Shown here: piece by piece, positions 9,564 through 17,652 of the stretch
Layout of the letters: every line of letters begins with the position of its first letter
How positions within the stretch are numbered: the stretch's first letter is position 1
Assembly: GCA_017547525.1 (NCBI GenBank)
Contig: JAFYPL010000034.1
Span: forward strand, 1-50,042
Reading direction: 5' to 3'
DNA from: Oscillospiraceae bacterium
Lineage (GTDB): Bacteria; Bacillota; Clostridia; Oscillospirales; Ruminococcaceae
DNA length: 50,042 bases
Program-made: the position numbers and the translations under genes
The notes under the pieces: model-generated
What the model was told of the DNA's origin: nothing
The model's input: only the letters and a program-made list of their open reading frames with translations
The model's database searches: none

Positions 9564-10748
9564 ATGAAATTAAATTATCATTTTGTAAAAAAAATTATAT
9601 CTGTCTGCCTACTTTCAATTTTGCTTGTATCATGTGTAGCGGCACAACCAGTACCAGCACCTACTCCGGATCCTACCCCTACCCCACAGCCTACACCAAA
9701 ACCAGCCGATACAGTCAGTTTTGTGGCTGCCGGCGATAATCTGATACATGGTTCTATCTATCTGCAGGCCGCATCCAGAAGCACTGATGGTGGTTATGAT
9801 TTTGACTATGCTTATGCAAACACAGAAGATTATTTTGATAATTTCGATGTTCGTTTTATAAATCAGGAAACACTTGTAAACAATGCTTATCCACCTTCAC
9901 ATTATCCACAATTCTCCACTCCATTAGCGCTTGGCGACAAAGTGCTTGATATGGGATTCAATGTTATAGCTACAGCAAATAATCATTCTTATGATAAAGG
10001 TGTTGCAGGAATCAGATCTTCGCTTGAATATTGGAACAGTAAAGATGTGGTTAATATTGGTTTCTATACTGGTAATGATGACGTAGATATAAAATATATG
10101 ACTGTAAACAATATAAAAATTGCATTTCTGGCATATACATATGGTACTAATGGTATCTCAATCTATGATGAAACATCGCCTTATGTTATAAGATGCGAAG
10201 ATTTTGAAGTAATTGACCGTCAGGTTGCTATCGCCAAAGAGAATTCAGACATTGTTATAGTCTCCTGCCACTGGGGCATTGAAGATACCAACAATACAAA
10301 CATTTACCAGAATCATGTTGCAGATCATCTGAATAAAATCGGTGTTGATGTAATCATCGGTACACATCCTCATGTTATTCAGACTGTAGAATGGCGTACA
10401 AACGATGTAAACGACAACAAAACTCTTATATGCTATTCTCTTGGTAACTTTATCTCCGCACAGTCAAAAGCCAATAATATGCTGGGTGGTCTTTTCCAGT
10501 TCAATATCACAAAAGAATATGATCTGGAAGGAAACGAAACAATTTATATAGATGATGTATATTTTGTACCTACTATTGCTCATTACGATTATAACTACAA
10601 AAATATAAGAAACTATCTCCTCAAAGATTATACACCTGAACTTGCAGCGACTCATGGTGTACAGGCGTTTGACAGTAAATTTTCATACGATTATATTGAA
10701 AACATCGTTTACAGTGTAATACCTGAAGAATTCCTTTTATACAAATAA
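9564..10748 (+). CDS. CapA family (PGA_cap) lipoprotein
   Basis: This is a predicted surface lipoprotein with a metallophosphatase-like CapA/PgsA domain, the family linked to poly-gamma-glutamate capsule export. The signal peptide ends in lipobox LVSC with Cys24. A proline/threonine linker (about 30-48, repeated TP pairs) follows, then the catalytic fold with AAGDNLIHG, RFINQETL, ATANNHSYDKG, SCHWGIE, IIGTHPHVIQ and YSLGNFI. Length is 394. It is a single gene with its own promoter and terminator, and no capB/capC ligase genes are visible, so a capsule role is unproven here. Some homologues are thought to have other surface roles. Confidence 0.88.
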   Translation: MKLNYHFVKKIISVCLLSILLVSCVAAQPVPAPTPDPTPTPQPTPKPADTVSFVAAGDNLIHGSIYLQAASRSTDGGYDFDYAYANTEDYFDNFDVRFINQETLVNNAYPPSHYPQFSTPLALGDKVLDMGFNVIATANNHSYDKGVAGIRSSLEYWNSKDVVNIGFYTGNDDVDIKYMTVNNIKIAFLAYTYGTNGISIYDETSPYVIRCEDFEVIDRQVAIAKENSDIVIVSCHWGIEDTNNTNIYQNHVADHLNKIGVDVIIGTHPHVIQTVEWRTNDVNDNKTLICYSLGNFISAQSKANNMLGGLFQFNITKEYDLEGNETIYIDDVYFVPTIAHYDYNYKNIRNYLLKDYTPELAATHGVQAFDSKFSYDYIENIVYSVIPEEFLLYK

Positions 10749-10751
10749 ATT

Positions 10752-10787
10752 AAAACAAGCCGTTGGTATCAACGGCTTGTTTTTTTA
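10752..10787. terminator. Bidirectional terminator between capA-like gene and yraN
   Basis: AAAACAAGCCGTTG (10752-10765) and CAACGGCTTGTTTT (10770-10783) form a 14-base-pair stem with a 4-base loop and T tracts on both strands. It serves the convergent genes on either side, and its edge overlaps the last codons of yraN. Confidence 0.9.
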
Positions 10788-11138
10788 TTCAAAAGCATTT
10801 TCAATTATATTGATTACCGGATTATTTTCCGGGTGATATACCTCGGCAACATCAAACCTTATCGGGATATCTTCCAAATCATATAACGCAACATAACTTG
10901 CTGCAGCAGATTTAATTCGTTGCTGTTTTCTCGCATCTACATATTCTCTGGCGTGGCTGAAAGATGAGTCTTTACGGGTTTTTACCTCTATAAAAACAAC
11001 GTATTTTTTGTTTCTGGCAATAATATCTATTTCACCGAATCTGGTACGGTAATTCACAGATAAAAGTTCATATTTGTGGTCTTGATACCATTTACAAACC
11101 AGTTTTTCACCCAATTTACCTACTAATCTTTTGTCCAT
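10785..11138 (-). CDS. yraN: UPF0102 nuclease-like protein YraN
   Basis: YraN belongs to a small family with a Holliday-junction-resolvase/restriction-endonuclease-like fold whose cellular role is not settled. The signature is visible: GKLGEKLVCKWYQ, NYRTRFGEIDIIA and VVFIEVKTRK, with the acidic residues and lysine of the PD-(D/E)XK core. It is 117 residues, as usual. It overlaps rnhB by 16 bases, with GGAG 6 bases before the ATG, so it is translationally coupled. It is the last gene of the rplS-lepB-ylqF-rnhB-yraN unit. Confidence 0.92.
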   Translation of the reverse strand: MDKRLVGKLGEKLVCKWYQDHKYELLSVNYRTRFGEIDIIARNKKYVVFIEVKTRKDSSFSHAREYVDARKQQRIKSAAASYVALYDLEDIPIRFDVAEVYHPENNPVINIIENAFE

Positions 11139-11743
11139 AAGAGCTCCGGTCTTTTAGTAAAGAAACTTTTTCTATAAAAATACTGTATGCCATGCTCGGC
11201 TATCAGCTCATAATGGAGTTTGGTTGGGTAACCTTTATGTTTTGACAGCTGATACTGAGGATATTCTTTATCTAGCTGCTCCATATACCTGTCTCTTGAA
11301 ACTTTAGCCAGAATGGAGGCTGCAGCTATACTCATGCTTGTAGCATCACCTTTTACCACACTTTCTGTACTGCAAGGCATATCTTTCGGTGTTTTATTGC
11401 CGTCTATGAGTACTATATCAGGTGTAACGCTTAATGACTTTACAGCAGATTTCATACCTTCAAGTGAAGCATTCAGAATATTTATTCTGTCGATTTCTTC
11501 AGGAGAAACCATAATAATGGAATAAGCTACTGCATTTTCTATTATTATATCAAAAAGTCTGTCTCTTTTTTTCTCACTAATTTTTTTACTGTCATTTATA
11601 TCATCACATATAAAATCAGCTGGAAGAATAACCGCTGCACAACAAACAGGACCACACAATGGTCCTCTGCCCGCCTCATCTGCGCCACATACAACAGGAA
11701 AGTCTGTTCTTAATACATTATCATATTCGTATAGATTATTCAT
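11123..11743 (-). CDS. rnhB: Ribonuclease HII
   Basis: RNase HII cuts RNA in RNA-DNA hybrids and removes misincorporated ribonucleotides. The active-site segment CGADEAGRGPLCGPV supplies Asp22 and Glu23. The later conserved segments INDSKKIS and IVLIDGNKTP and the C-terminal SKHKGYPT are present. A longer frame opens at 11797, but the ATG at 11743 has AGGTG about 5 bases before it and overlaps the ylqF stop by 8 bases, giving 206 residues, the usual size. rnhB follows ylqF here as in Bacillus and many Clostridia. Confidence 0.94.
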   Translation of the reverse strand: MNNLYEYDNVLRTDFPVVCGADEAGRGPLCGPVCCAAVILPADFICDDINDSKKISEKKRDRLFDIIIENAVAYSIIMVSPEEIDRINILNASLEGMKSAVKSLSVTPDIVLIDGNKTPKDMPCSTESVVKGDATSMSIAAASILAKVSRDRYMEQLDKEYPQYQLSKHKGYPTKLHYELIAEHGIQYFYRKSFFTKRPELLWTKD

Positions 11744-12656
11744 AGTCACCTGGTTTTTCAAGGGAAATTCTGCCCAGCTTAGAAGCACGGAATTCATCGC
11801 ACAGCATTATTGCTGCACGTTCTGTGTTCTCTTCATTACCTGGTAAAAGCATGCCTCTTTTACGTGCAATCTTACGCAGAATATCATAGTTTTCCATCTG
11901 TAGGTCTTCAACTGTCAGCTTATATCTTTCCTTCAACATATCAGGATAGATTTTTTTCAGTTCTTCTATAAGTGACATTGCCAGGGATTCAATATCCAGA
12001 ATATCATCTTTGATAGAACCTATAAATGCAAGGTTCGCTGCAATATGCTGGTTTTCAAATTTACGCCACAGTACACCAGGCATATCCAGTAATTCAAAAT
12101 TGCCTACTGTAACCCACTGTTTGCCTCTTGTTACACCTGGTCTGTCAGCTGCTTTTGCACGCTGTGTACCAGCCAGAGAGTTGATAAAAGTAGACTTACC
12201 AACGTTTGGTATACCTACCATCATAGCACGGATTTTAACACCTTCGATACCTTTAGCCTGTCTACGTTCAAGAAGATCTTTGAGTTCTTTTTCTATCTGT
12301 GAAATAACAGTTTTTGCCGTTTTACCTGTTTTGGAATTAATGGCAATAGCGCCCATACCGTTTGCACGGAAGTGATTAATCCACTGATTTGTAATTTCAG
12401 GGTCAGCAAGGTCCTGTTTATTCAGAACATATACTGTAGGTTTGTTTTTTACAATAGCTTTTATTTCGGGATTCTGGCTGGAGTAAGGAATTCTCGCATC
12501 CAGCAGGCTGATAACAACATCCACATTTTTGATTTCCTTTTCCATAAGACGAAGGGTTTTCATCATATGACCTGGGAACCAGTGAATGCTTTTGCTGTTT
12601 ACATTTTTAGTGGCCAGCTCATCAAAGCTTTCTTCCATCTGTTCGTATTCTCTCAT
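11736..12656 (-). CDS. ylqF: Ribosome biogenesis GTPase YlqF (RbgA)
   Basis: This is a circularly permuted GTPase that helps assemble the 50S subunit. The motif order is the permuted one: G4 NKQD (about 98-101), then G1 GIPNVGKST (about 153-161), G2/G3 with DMPG, then a C-terminal RNA-binding domain. Near the start is WFPGHMMK, typical of the family. Length is 306. The ATG overlaps the lepB stop (TGATG), with AAGGTGA as ribosome site. Confidence 0.95.
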   Translation of the reverse strand: MREYEQMEESFDELATKNVNSKSIHWFPGHMMKTLRLMEKEIKNVDVVISLLDARIPYSSQNPEIKAIVKNKPTVYVLNKQDLADPEITNQWINHFRANGMGAIAINSKTGKTAKTVISQIEKELKDLLERRQAKGIEGVKIRAMMVGIPNVGKSTFINSLAGTQRAKAADRPGVTRGKQWVTVGNFELLDMPGVLWRKFENQHIAANLAFIGSIKDDILDIESLAMSLIEELKKIYPDMLKERYKLTVEDLQMENYDILRKIARKRGMLLPGNEENTERAAIMLCDEFRASKLGRISLEKPGDYE

Positions 12657-13171
12657 CAGTTCACCTTTCCAAATTTTGATATTGGTGATACTCTGAGAAT
12701 AACTCTTCCCAGAATATCTTTTTCATTAACAGGTCCGATTTCCCGTACACGGGAATCAGATGAAGCATTACGGTTATCCCCCATAAGAAACAGCTGATTA
12801 TCTCCCATCTGAATCTGGTATACTCCACCACCTGTAGCTATAATTTTTTCTTTTATATAATTTTCCTGTAATAATAATCCGTTTACATATACATCACCAG
12901 TATTATAGTCAATGGCAATAATATCTCCTTCGGTGGCTATTACTCGTTTTATTATAGGCCGATTAAAAAGATTGTTACTGTCTGTAACAACAATATCGCC
13001 CTTTTCCGGAGTGTACATGAAGTTAGATATTATCAGTCTTTCGCCGTGGTGAAGAGTATTATCCATAGAACCGCCATCCACTACTATAAAACGGCACACA
13101 AACAATATAACAAGAGTGAGTGTAATTACAGAAACAGCTGCAGATTCAAGGATTTCATAAAACTTTTTCAT
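12656..13171 (-). CDS. lepB: Signal peptidase I
   Basis: This type I signal peptidase cleaves secreted preproteins at the outer face of the membrane. One N-terminal helix (about 11-30) is followed by the nucleophile Ser35 in DGGSMDNTL, the general base Lys75 in IIKRVIA, and the conserved MGDNRNASSDSR. It is a short Gram-positive type form of 171 residues. An upstream in-frame ATG at 13192 falls inside the rplS terminator, so the ATG at 13171, with AGG about 9 bases before it, is preferred. No room for a promoter remains, so it probably depends on read-through from rplS. Confidence 0.92.
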   Translation of the reverse strand: MKKFYEILESAAVSVITLTLVILFVCRFIVVDGGSMDNTLHHGERLIISNFMYTPEKGDIVVTDSNNLFNRPIIKRVIATEGDIIAIDYNTGDVYVNGLLLQENYIKEKIIATGGGVYQIQMGDNQLFLMGDNRNASSDSRVREIGPVNEKDILGRVILRVSPISKFGKVN

Positions 13172-13183
13172 TATATATACCTG

Positions 13184-13217
13184 TAAAAACAAAAAGAGGA
13201 CAACATGTGTCCTCTTA
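13184..13217 (-). terminator. Terminator (probably partial) between rplS and lepB
   Basis: On the minus strand AAGAGGACA (13216-13208) pairs with TGTCCTCTT (13202-13194), followed by a T-rich tract. Because lepB starts at 13171 with no visible promoter, partial read-through is expected, which would lower lepB-yraN output relative to L19. Confidence 0.82.
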
Positions 13218-13222
13218 AAGTC

Positions 13223-13567
13223 TTATTTGATTCTTTCTTTAACTTTTGCAGCTTTACCAACTCTGTCTCTGAGGTAGAACAGTTTAGCACGACGAACACG
13301 ACCGTATCTAACGATTTCTACTTTTTCAACGAATGGTGAGTTGATTGGGAATACTCTTTCAACACCTACGCCGTAAGATGTTTTTCTAACTGTGAATGTT
13401 TCGGAAACACCACCGTGTTTTTTAGCGATAACGATACCTTCAAAAACCTGAATTCTTTCTTTTTCGCCTTCTTTGATTCTTACGTGTACTTTAACTGTAT
13501 CACCAACGTTAACTTCTGGTTTGTCGGCTTTCAGCATGCCTTCTGTCATCAATTTGATTGCGTCCAT
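13223..13567 (-). CDS. rplS: 50S ribosomal protein L19
   Basis: L19 sits at the 30S-50S interface. The sequence has the family pattern [42 protein letters not shown] and [12 protein letters not shown] longer frame begins at 13597, but GGAGG (13576-13580) is 8 bases before the ATG at 13567, giving MDAIKLMTE and 114 residues, the usual form. The gene follows a structured leader and strong promoter and a terminator follows it. It is not next to trmD or rimM, its usual partners. Confidence 0.95.
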   Translation of the reverse strand: MDAIKLMTEGMLKADKPEVNVGDTVKVHVRIKEGEKERIQVFEGIVIAKKHGGVSETFTVRKTSYGVGVERVFPINSPFVEKVEIVRYGRVRRAKLFYLRDRVGKAAKVKERIK

Positions 13568-13580
13568 TTTATTTTCCTCC

Positions 13581-13684
13581 ATTTTTTTATCAGACATTCA
13601 TACCCGATACACTATATATCGACAGAGGACTGCCCGCTTAATGTTATACATTAACCCTGTAGATGGAACTACAGATACTAACGC
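13581..13684 (-). promoter_or_regulatory. Probable ribosomal protein L19 leader
   Basis: About 100 bases separate the promoter from the rplS ribosome site. On the minus strand they hold a hairpin CTGTAG/CTACAG, a second hairpin TTAATG/CATTAA, then GCGGGCAGTCCTCTG. The two compact stem-loops right before rplS resemble the L19 leader motif known from Bacillota, thought to be bound by L19 for autoregulation. I recognise the layout, not a scored match. Confidence 0.6.
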
Positions 13685-13690
13685 CTAAAT

Positions 13691-13719
13691 ATAATACCAC
13701 ATATTAAACACAAATGCAA
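13691..13719 (-). promoter_or_regulatory. Promoter of rplS
   Basis: Minus-strand TTGCAT (13714-13719) and TATTAT (13691-13696) are 17 bases apart, placing the transcript start at the head of the L19 leader. Confidence 0.78.
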
Positions 13720-13748
13720 GCACTTTTTTATATATTTTTTACAAATAT

Positions 13749-14402
13749 TTACTGTAAAATTTCCAGTTTTTCATTAAGAAGATTCTGTCTAAGATAATCT
13801 GTTGCATTAGCGTCAATACCATAGTTTTCACTGAAATATTCTACCAGTAATGCCGGATTCAGATTATAGTCTATACCCGCAGGGAAAAGAGCTGTAAATG
13901 TCAGATAATTTTCCCCTGTTTCATTTACATTCACATTACGGATTTCTGCTTTAAGATTTACCTCTTTTGTTGTTTTCTTGCTTTGCTTGATAACAGTTAC
14001 TTTTTCTGCTGATTCATAATCAGACAGTGCTTTTTTCAGAATATCAGTATCGCCGTAAAGTGTGATTCTGTACTGTGCATATTTAATTTCTTTTGCTTCG
14101 TAATCAGGAGCACCAGCAGTTGTAAGGACAATCCCCTGTGGAAGAGTTCCTTCCATAGCTTTCAGAATTTCTGCCTCTGTAAGCTCTTCATTCAATCTGA
14201 AATCAAAACTTTCACAAAGGCTTTCCTGTCCAAGAGAAAGCGGTAATGTAAATGTCATGTAGATATGAGGATTAAAACCTTTGGAATACCATACAGGCAA
14301 ACCGGATTTTTTCAGGGCACGCTGCATTACTTTCTGAAGGTCAAGATGAGAAAAGTAAATTGCAAGGCCTACTTTTTGAAATTTAATTCTTGTTGTATTC
14401 AA
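13749..14402 (-). CDS. TIGR03936 family radical-SAM-associated protein
   Basis: This 217-residue protein is of the TIGR03936/DUF2344 family, whose members are usually paired or fused with the TIGR03960 radical SAM protein, exactly as here. Visible family segments are IYFSHLDLQKVMQRALKKSGLPVWYSKGFNPH near the N-terminus (about 16-47). The function is unproven; RNA-related roles have been suggested because it often lies beside ribonuclease G and rplU. The start is TTG at 14402: GGGAGG lies about 7 bases upstream, and the nearby ATG runs straight into a stop. It overlaps the radical SAM gene by 20 bases. rng and rplU are absent here. Confidence 0.85.
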   Translation of the reverse strand: MNTTRIKFQKVGLAIYFSHLDLQKVMQRALKKSGLPVWYSKGFNPHIYMTFTLPLSLGQESLCESFDFRLNEELTEAEILKAMEGTLPQGIVLTTAGAPDYEAKEIKYAQYRITLYGDTDILKKALSDYESAEKVTVIKQSKKTTKEVNLKAEIRNVNVNETGENYLTFTALFPAGIDYNLNPALLVEYFSENYGIDANATDYLRQNLLNEKLEILQ

Positions 14403-16233
14403 AACATGCCCTCCCTAAAAGTTTGTTTGCACCACAGTTATAACACTGTTTATTGCATGGTTTGGATGTGATAGCCTTCAGTGAACGTTCGTAATCATCA
14501 ATAAGGAATTTCTTTGAAACACCATAGTTGATGTGATCCCATGGATTGATTTCATCATATGGGCGGAACCTGTTAGCATAGAAAGCAGTATCTACATTGT
14601 TTTTTTCAAATGCTGCCTGCCATACATCGAATTTAAAACATTCGAACCAGCTGTCAAACATAGCACCACCGTTGTAAGCATCTATAATAACCTGTGACAA
14701 TCTGCGGTCACCACGAGCCAGTACAGCTTCGATAATACTTGTCTGTGGATCATTATAACTTACTTTGATGCGTTTATTTACCTTTGCACATTCCAGCAGA
14801 TACGCCTGTTTCTGTTTGATAAGTTCACTGTCATTCTGGCCGAAGAACTGGAATGGTGTAAATGGTTTAGGAATAAATGTTGCTACAGAAATTGAAACTT
14901 CTGGCTTTCCTTTTGGTCTGTTAGGCATAGACCAAAAAATTTCAATAATTTTCTGTGCTGTGTCAATTATACCTTTGATATCTTCCATTGTTTCGCCAGG
15001 CAGCCCCATCATAAAGTAAAGTTTAACATGAGTATAACCACCTGCAAAAGCAAGTTTTGCTGTTTTTTCAATTTCTTCTTCTGTAACATTTTTATTGATG
15101 ATATCACGAAGACGCTGTGTACCAGCTTCAGGAGCAAATGTAAGACCAGATTTACGGATTTTTGTGGTTTTCTCAATAAGAGATTCACTGAAGTTGTCCA
15201 CACGCAATGATGGAAGAGCGATGTTTACTTTCTGTTCCTGTGTCCAGTCTTCCATATCATCCAACAGTTTTTCGAGCTGGGAATGGTCACTGGTAGACAG
15301 TGATGTAAGAGACACTTCTTCGTAACCTGTGTTTTTGCACAGTTCATAAGCACCCTTGTTCAGCATGTCCACATTTCTTTCTCTGAACGGACGATATATA
15401 AAACCAGCCTGACAGAAACGGCAACCACGTATACAACCACGAAGTACTTCAACCATCGCACGGTTATGGATAGCTGTAACCATAGGTACAACAGTATCAG
15501 TTGGGAACGGATGATTTGCAAAATCTCTTACAATAGCCTTATTACATGGAATTGGTGCATCGTAAAGAGGTTTTACCTCTTTGATTGTTCCGTCTTCTTT
15601 ATATTCTACTTCATAGAATGAAGGAACGTAAACACCTTCAACCTTTGCAAGTTCTTTCAGTGTATCGAGACGTGAAAGTCCTTTTTTCTTACACTCTGCG
15701 TATACATTACAGATTTCAGAATTCATAAATTCACCCTCACCAAGTGCCATTATGTCAAAGAAATCTGCAACAGGTTCAGCATTACATGTACATGGACCAC
15801 CAGCAATAATCAGTGGATGAGATTCATTTCTGTCTTTTGCCATAAATGGAATACCGGATAAGTCCAGTACTTGCAGAATGTTTGTATAAGAAAGTTCATA
15901 CTGCAAAGTAAAACCAATCATGTCCATTTCTGAAAGCGGAGTTTTACTTTCCAAAGTATATAATGGAATGTTATGCTCTTTCATTTTTTCATGCATATCA
16001 GTCCATGGTGCAAAAACTCGTTCGCACCATACATTATCCAGTTTGTTCATAGATTCATAAAGAATCTTCATTCCCAGATGAGACATGCCTACTTCATATG
16101 TATCAGGAAAACAGAATGCAAAATGCACATCAATATCTTCTTTATTTTTCATAATGCAGCCTGGCTCACCACCAGTATATCTGGCAGGTTTCTGTACAGA
16201 CAGCAGTATAGATTTCAGCTTGTTATCTATCAT
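14383..16233 (-). CDS. TIGR03960 family B12-binding-domain/radical SAM protein
   Basis: This is an iron-sulfur radical SAM protein with an N-terminal B12-binding-like domain (AFCFPDTYEVGMSHLG). A central radical SAM domain has the cluster motif CIRGCRFC, and a C-terminal region follows that includes a Cys-rich end (CNKQCYNCG). The substrate is unknown for the family. The frame extends to 16248 through a TTG, but GGAGG (16239-16243) is 5 bases before the ATG at 16233, so that start is used and gives 616 residues. It has its own promoter at 16261-16289 inside the end of the M50 gene, and is cotranscribed with the TIGR03936 partner. Confidence 0.9.
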   Translation of the reverse strand: MIDNKLKSILLSVQKPARYTGGEPGCIMKNKEDIDVHFAFCFPDTYEVGMSHLGMKILYESMNKLDNVWCERVFAPWTDMHEKMKEHNIPLYTLESKTPLSEMDMIGFTLQYELSYTNILQVLDLSGIPFMAKDRNESHPLIIAGGPCTCNAEPVADFFDIMALGEGEFMNSEICNVYAECKKKGLSRLDTLKELAKVEGVYVPSFYEVEYKEDGTIKEVKPLYDAPIPCNKAIVRDFANHPFPTDTVVPMVTAIHNRAMVEVLRGCIRGCRFCQAGFIYRPFRERNVDMLNKGAYELCKNTGYEEVSLTSLSTSDHSQLEKLLDDMEDWTQEQKVNIALPSLRVDNFSESLIEKTTKIRKSGLTFAPEAGTQRLRDIINKNVTEEEIEKTAKLAFAGGYTHVKLYFMMGLPGETMEDIKGIIDTAQKIIEIFWSMPNRPKGKPEVSISVATFIPKPFTPFQFFGQNDSELIKQKQAYLLECAKVNKRIKVSYNDPQTSIIEAVLARGDRRLSQVIIDAYNGGAMFDSWFECFKFDVWQAAFEKNNVDTAFYANRFRPYDEINPWDHINYGVSKKFLIDDYERSLKAITSKPCNKQCYNCGANKLLGRACFEYNKN

Positions 16234-16260
16234 CATAGCCTCCAACAATTTAATATATTA

Positions 16261-16289
16261 AATATACCATATTTATATAATATTTTCAA
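16261..16289 (-). promoter_or_regulatory. Promoter of the TIGR03960-TIGR03936 pair
   Basis: Minus-strand TTGAAA (16284-16289) and TATATT (16261-16266) are 17 bases apart. The -35 overlaps the stop codon of the M50 peptidase gene, so the radical SAM pair can be expressed independently of the peptidases. Confidence 0.72.
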
Positions 16290-16819
16290 ATATCATTTGC
16301 TAAATTAATAATAAAATACATTACAGGTATCAATAATAAAACAAGGTTATCTGTAAAGTGAAATAACATTACACACGCAGTTAATAATGAAATAGAACTT
16401 ATTTGGTTAAAATGTTTTTGATAAAATAGTGATTTACTATATAAAATTTGACCACCATCCAAATAGTATATTGGTAGCATATTAAATATAAAGACTATTG
16501 CATTTACAAGCATAAAAATATATTTATTCAATGAGAATGAACTTTTAAGCGTAATACAAGTAATAATCGTAAGAAAAATATTTACAAATGGCCCTGAAAA
16601 TAGTATAGCTATATAATGTTTATTCAGCGCAACATTGTTCTTCATTCTAAGGCCGAACACTCCGGCTTTTATTTGAGGCCATTTCCCTGTACAAATTCGA
16701 CTTGAAAAAATATGCCCGGCCTCATGTGCTATACAGGATAGAATACAATACTTGAAAATATTAAGCCTGTCGAATGACAGGCCCATAAAACATATAACTA
16801 AAAATAAAAACATTATCAT
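16286..16819 (-). CDS. Site-2 protease (M50), SpoIVFB-like
   Basis: This is an intramembrane zinc metalloprotease. HEAGH supplies His32, Glu33 and His36 in the second hydrophobic segment, and the second metal-site segment NMLPIYYLDGG supplies Asp121. It has about five or six helices and only 177 residues, so the CBS domain of Bacillus SpoIVFB is absent. In sporulating Firmicutes this enzyme cleaves pro-sigma-K; here no sigma-K gene is visible, so its target is unknown. It overlaps the M23 gene by 4 bases (ATGA), like the spoIVFA-spoIVFB pair. Confidence 0.87.
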   Translation of the reverse strand: MIMFLFLVICFMGLSFDRLNIFKYCILSCIAHEAGHIFSSRICTGKWPQIKAGVFGLRMKNNVALNKHYIAILFSGPFVNIFLTIITCITLKSSFSLNKYIFMLVNAIVFIFNMLPIYYLDGGQILYSKSLFYQKHFNQISSISLLTACVMLFHFTDNLVLLLIPVMYFIINLANDI

Positions 16820-17577
16820 ATATCCAATACATAAACAGGATTATACCTTATTCCATCTGAAATAAATTCAAAGTGCAGATGAGTACCAGTAGCAAGACCT
16901 GTATCTCCCATAGTAGCTATTATTTGCCCTGCTATTACTTTATCACCTACATTTACAAGTATGAACTGATTATGCGCATACAACGTCATTATATTATCTT
17001 CTGAAGATATTTTTATATAATTTCCTGCCGTTTTTGATGTTGATACATCAATAACTACTCCATCAAAAGCTGACCTGATAAATGTACCTTTAACAGCAGC
17101 TATGTCTAGCCCTGTATGAAATTCTTTTTCTTTTGGATCAAAAGGATTTTTTCTTATACCATAAGGTGATGAAATATATCCTTCAGCTGGCTTTATACCT
17201 TTCTTTGATATAAAATATTTTTTGTTGCTTACATTTGCAGGAAACTCACCCGTACTCCCTTTACTATTTACCACTTCCATGAGTTGATTGAATCTTATTC
17301 TCATCTCAGAATCCATCTTATTGATAAAACTTACATATGAAAATGTACTTTCTCTATAAGTATCAGTTTCGAAAAAATAGTCATAATTTTCTTTTATATA
17401 TGAAAAGGAGTCAATGTTGCCATTTTTAAACATAAAGGACGTAACTATTATTACAAGCGAAAAAAAGACTTGTATATATAAGTGCAGTATACTGTCCTTT
17501 TTCTTCGCTGCTTTCTTAATTATGTTCTGATACTCATCCATTATATTATCGTTATCTACTAATGTTCTCTCCCACAT
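16816..17577 (-). CDS. Membrane-anchored M23 (LytM) peptidase, SpoIVFA-like
   Basis: A short cytoplasmic N-terminus, one membrane helix (about 30-50), an extracytoplasmic linker and a C-terminal LytM domain are visible. The LytM zinc residues look intact: the HxxxD of FHTGLDIAA and the HxH of THLHFEF, with SSPYGIRKNPFDP before them. So it may be an active peptidoglycan endopeptidase, or, by position, the SpoIVFA-like partner that holds the M50 protease. Length is 253. GGAGG is 8 bases before the ATG at 17577. No promoter is evident in the 75 bases upstream, which are mostly terminator. Confidence 0.85.
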   Translation of the reverse strand: MWERTLVDNDNIMDEYQNIIKKAAKKKDSILHLYIQVFFSLVIIVTSFMFKNGNIDSFSYIKENYDYFFETDTYRESTFSYVSFINKMDSEMRIRFNQLMEVVNSKGSTGEFPANVSNKKYFISKKGIKPAEGYISSPYGIRKNPFDPKEKEFHTGLDIAAVKGTFIRSAFDGVVIDVSTSKTAGNYIKISSEDNIMTLYAHNQFILVNVGDKVIAGQIIATMGDTGLATGTHLHFEFISDGIRYNPVYVLDI

Positions 17578-17606
17578 ATTTATCCCTCCTTTTAGATAAA
17601 TATATG

Positions 17607-17643
17607 AAAAAATCCCTGCGTATATACTACACAGGGATTTTTT
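17607..17643. terminator. Terminator after nfnB
   Basis: AAAAAATCCCTG (17607-17618) pairs with CAGGGATTTTTT (17632-17643), 12 base pairs with A/T tracts on both sides, so it can work in both directions. It ends the nfnAB transcript on the minus strand. Confidence 0.88.
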
Positions 17644-17652
17644 ATATTAAAT

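Noticed and set aside
13568-13597. Longer rplS start at 13597
   Set aside because: The GGAGG at 13576-13580 is placed for the ATG at 13567, which also matches the normal L19 N-terminus.
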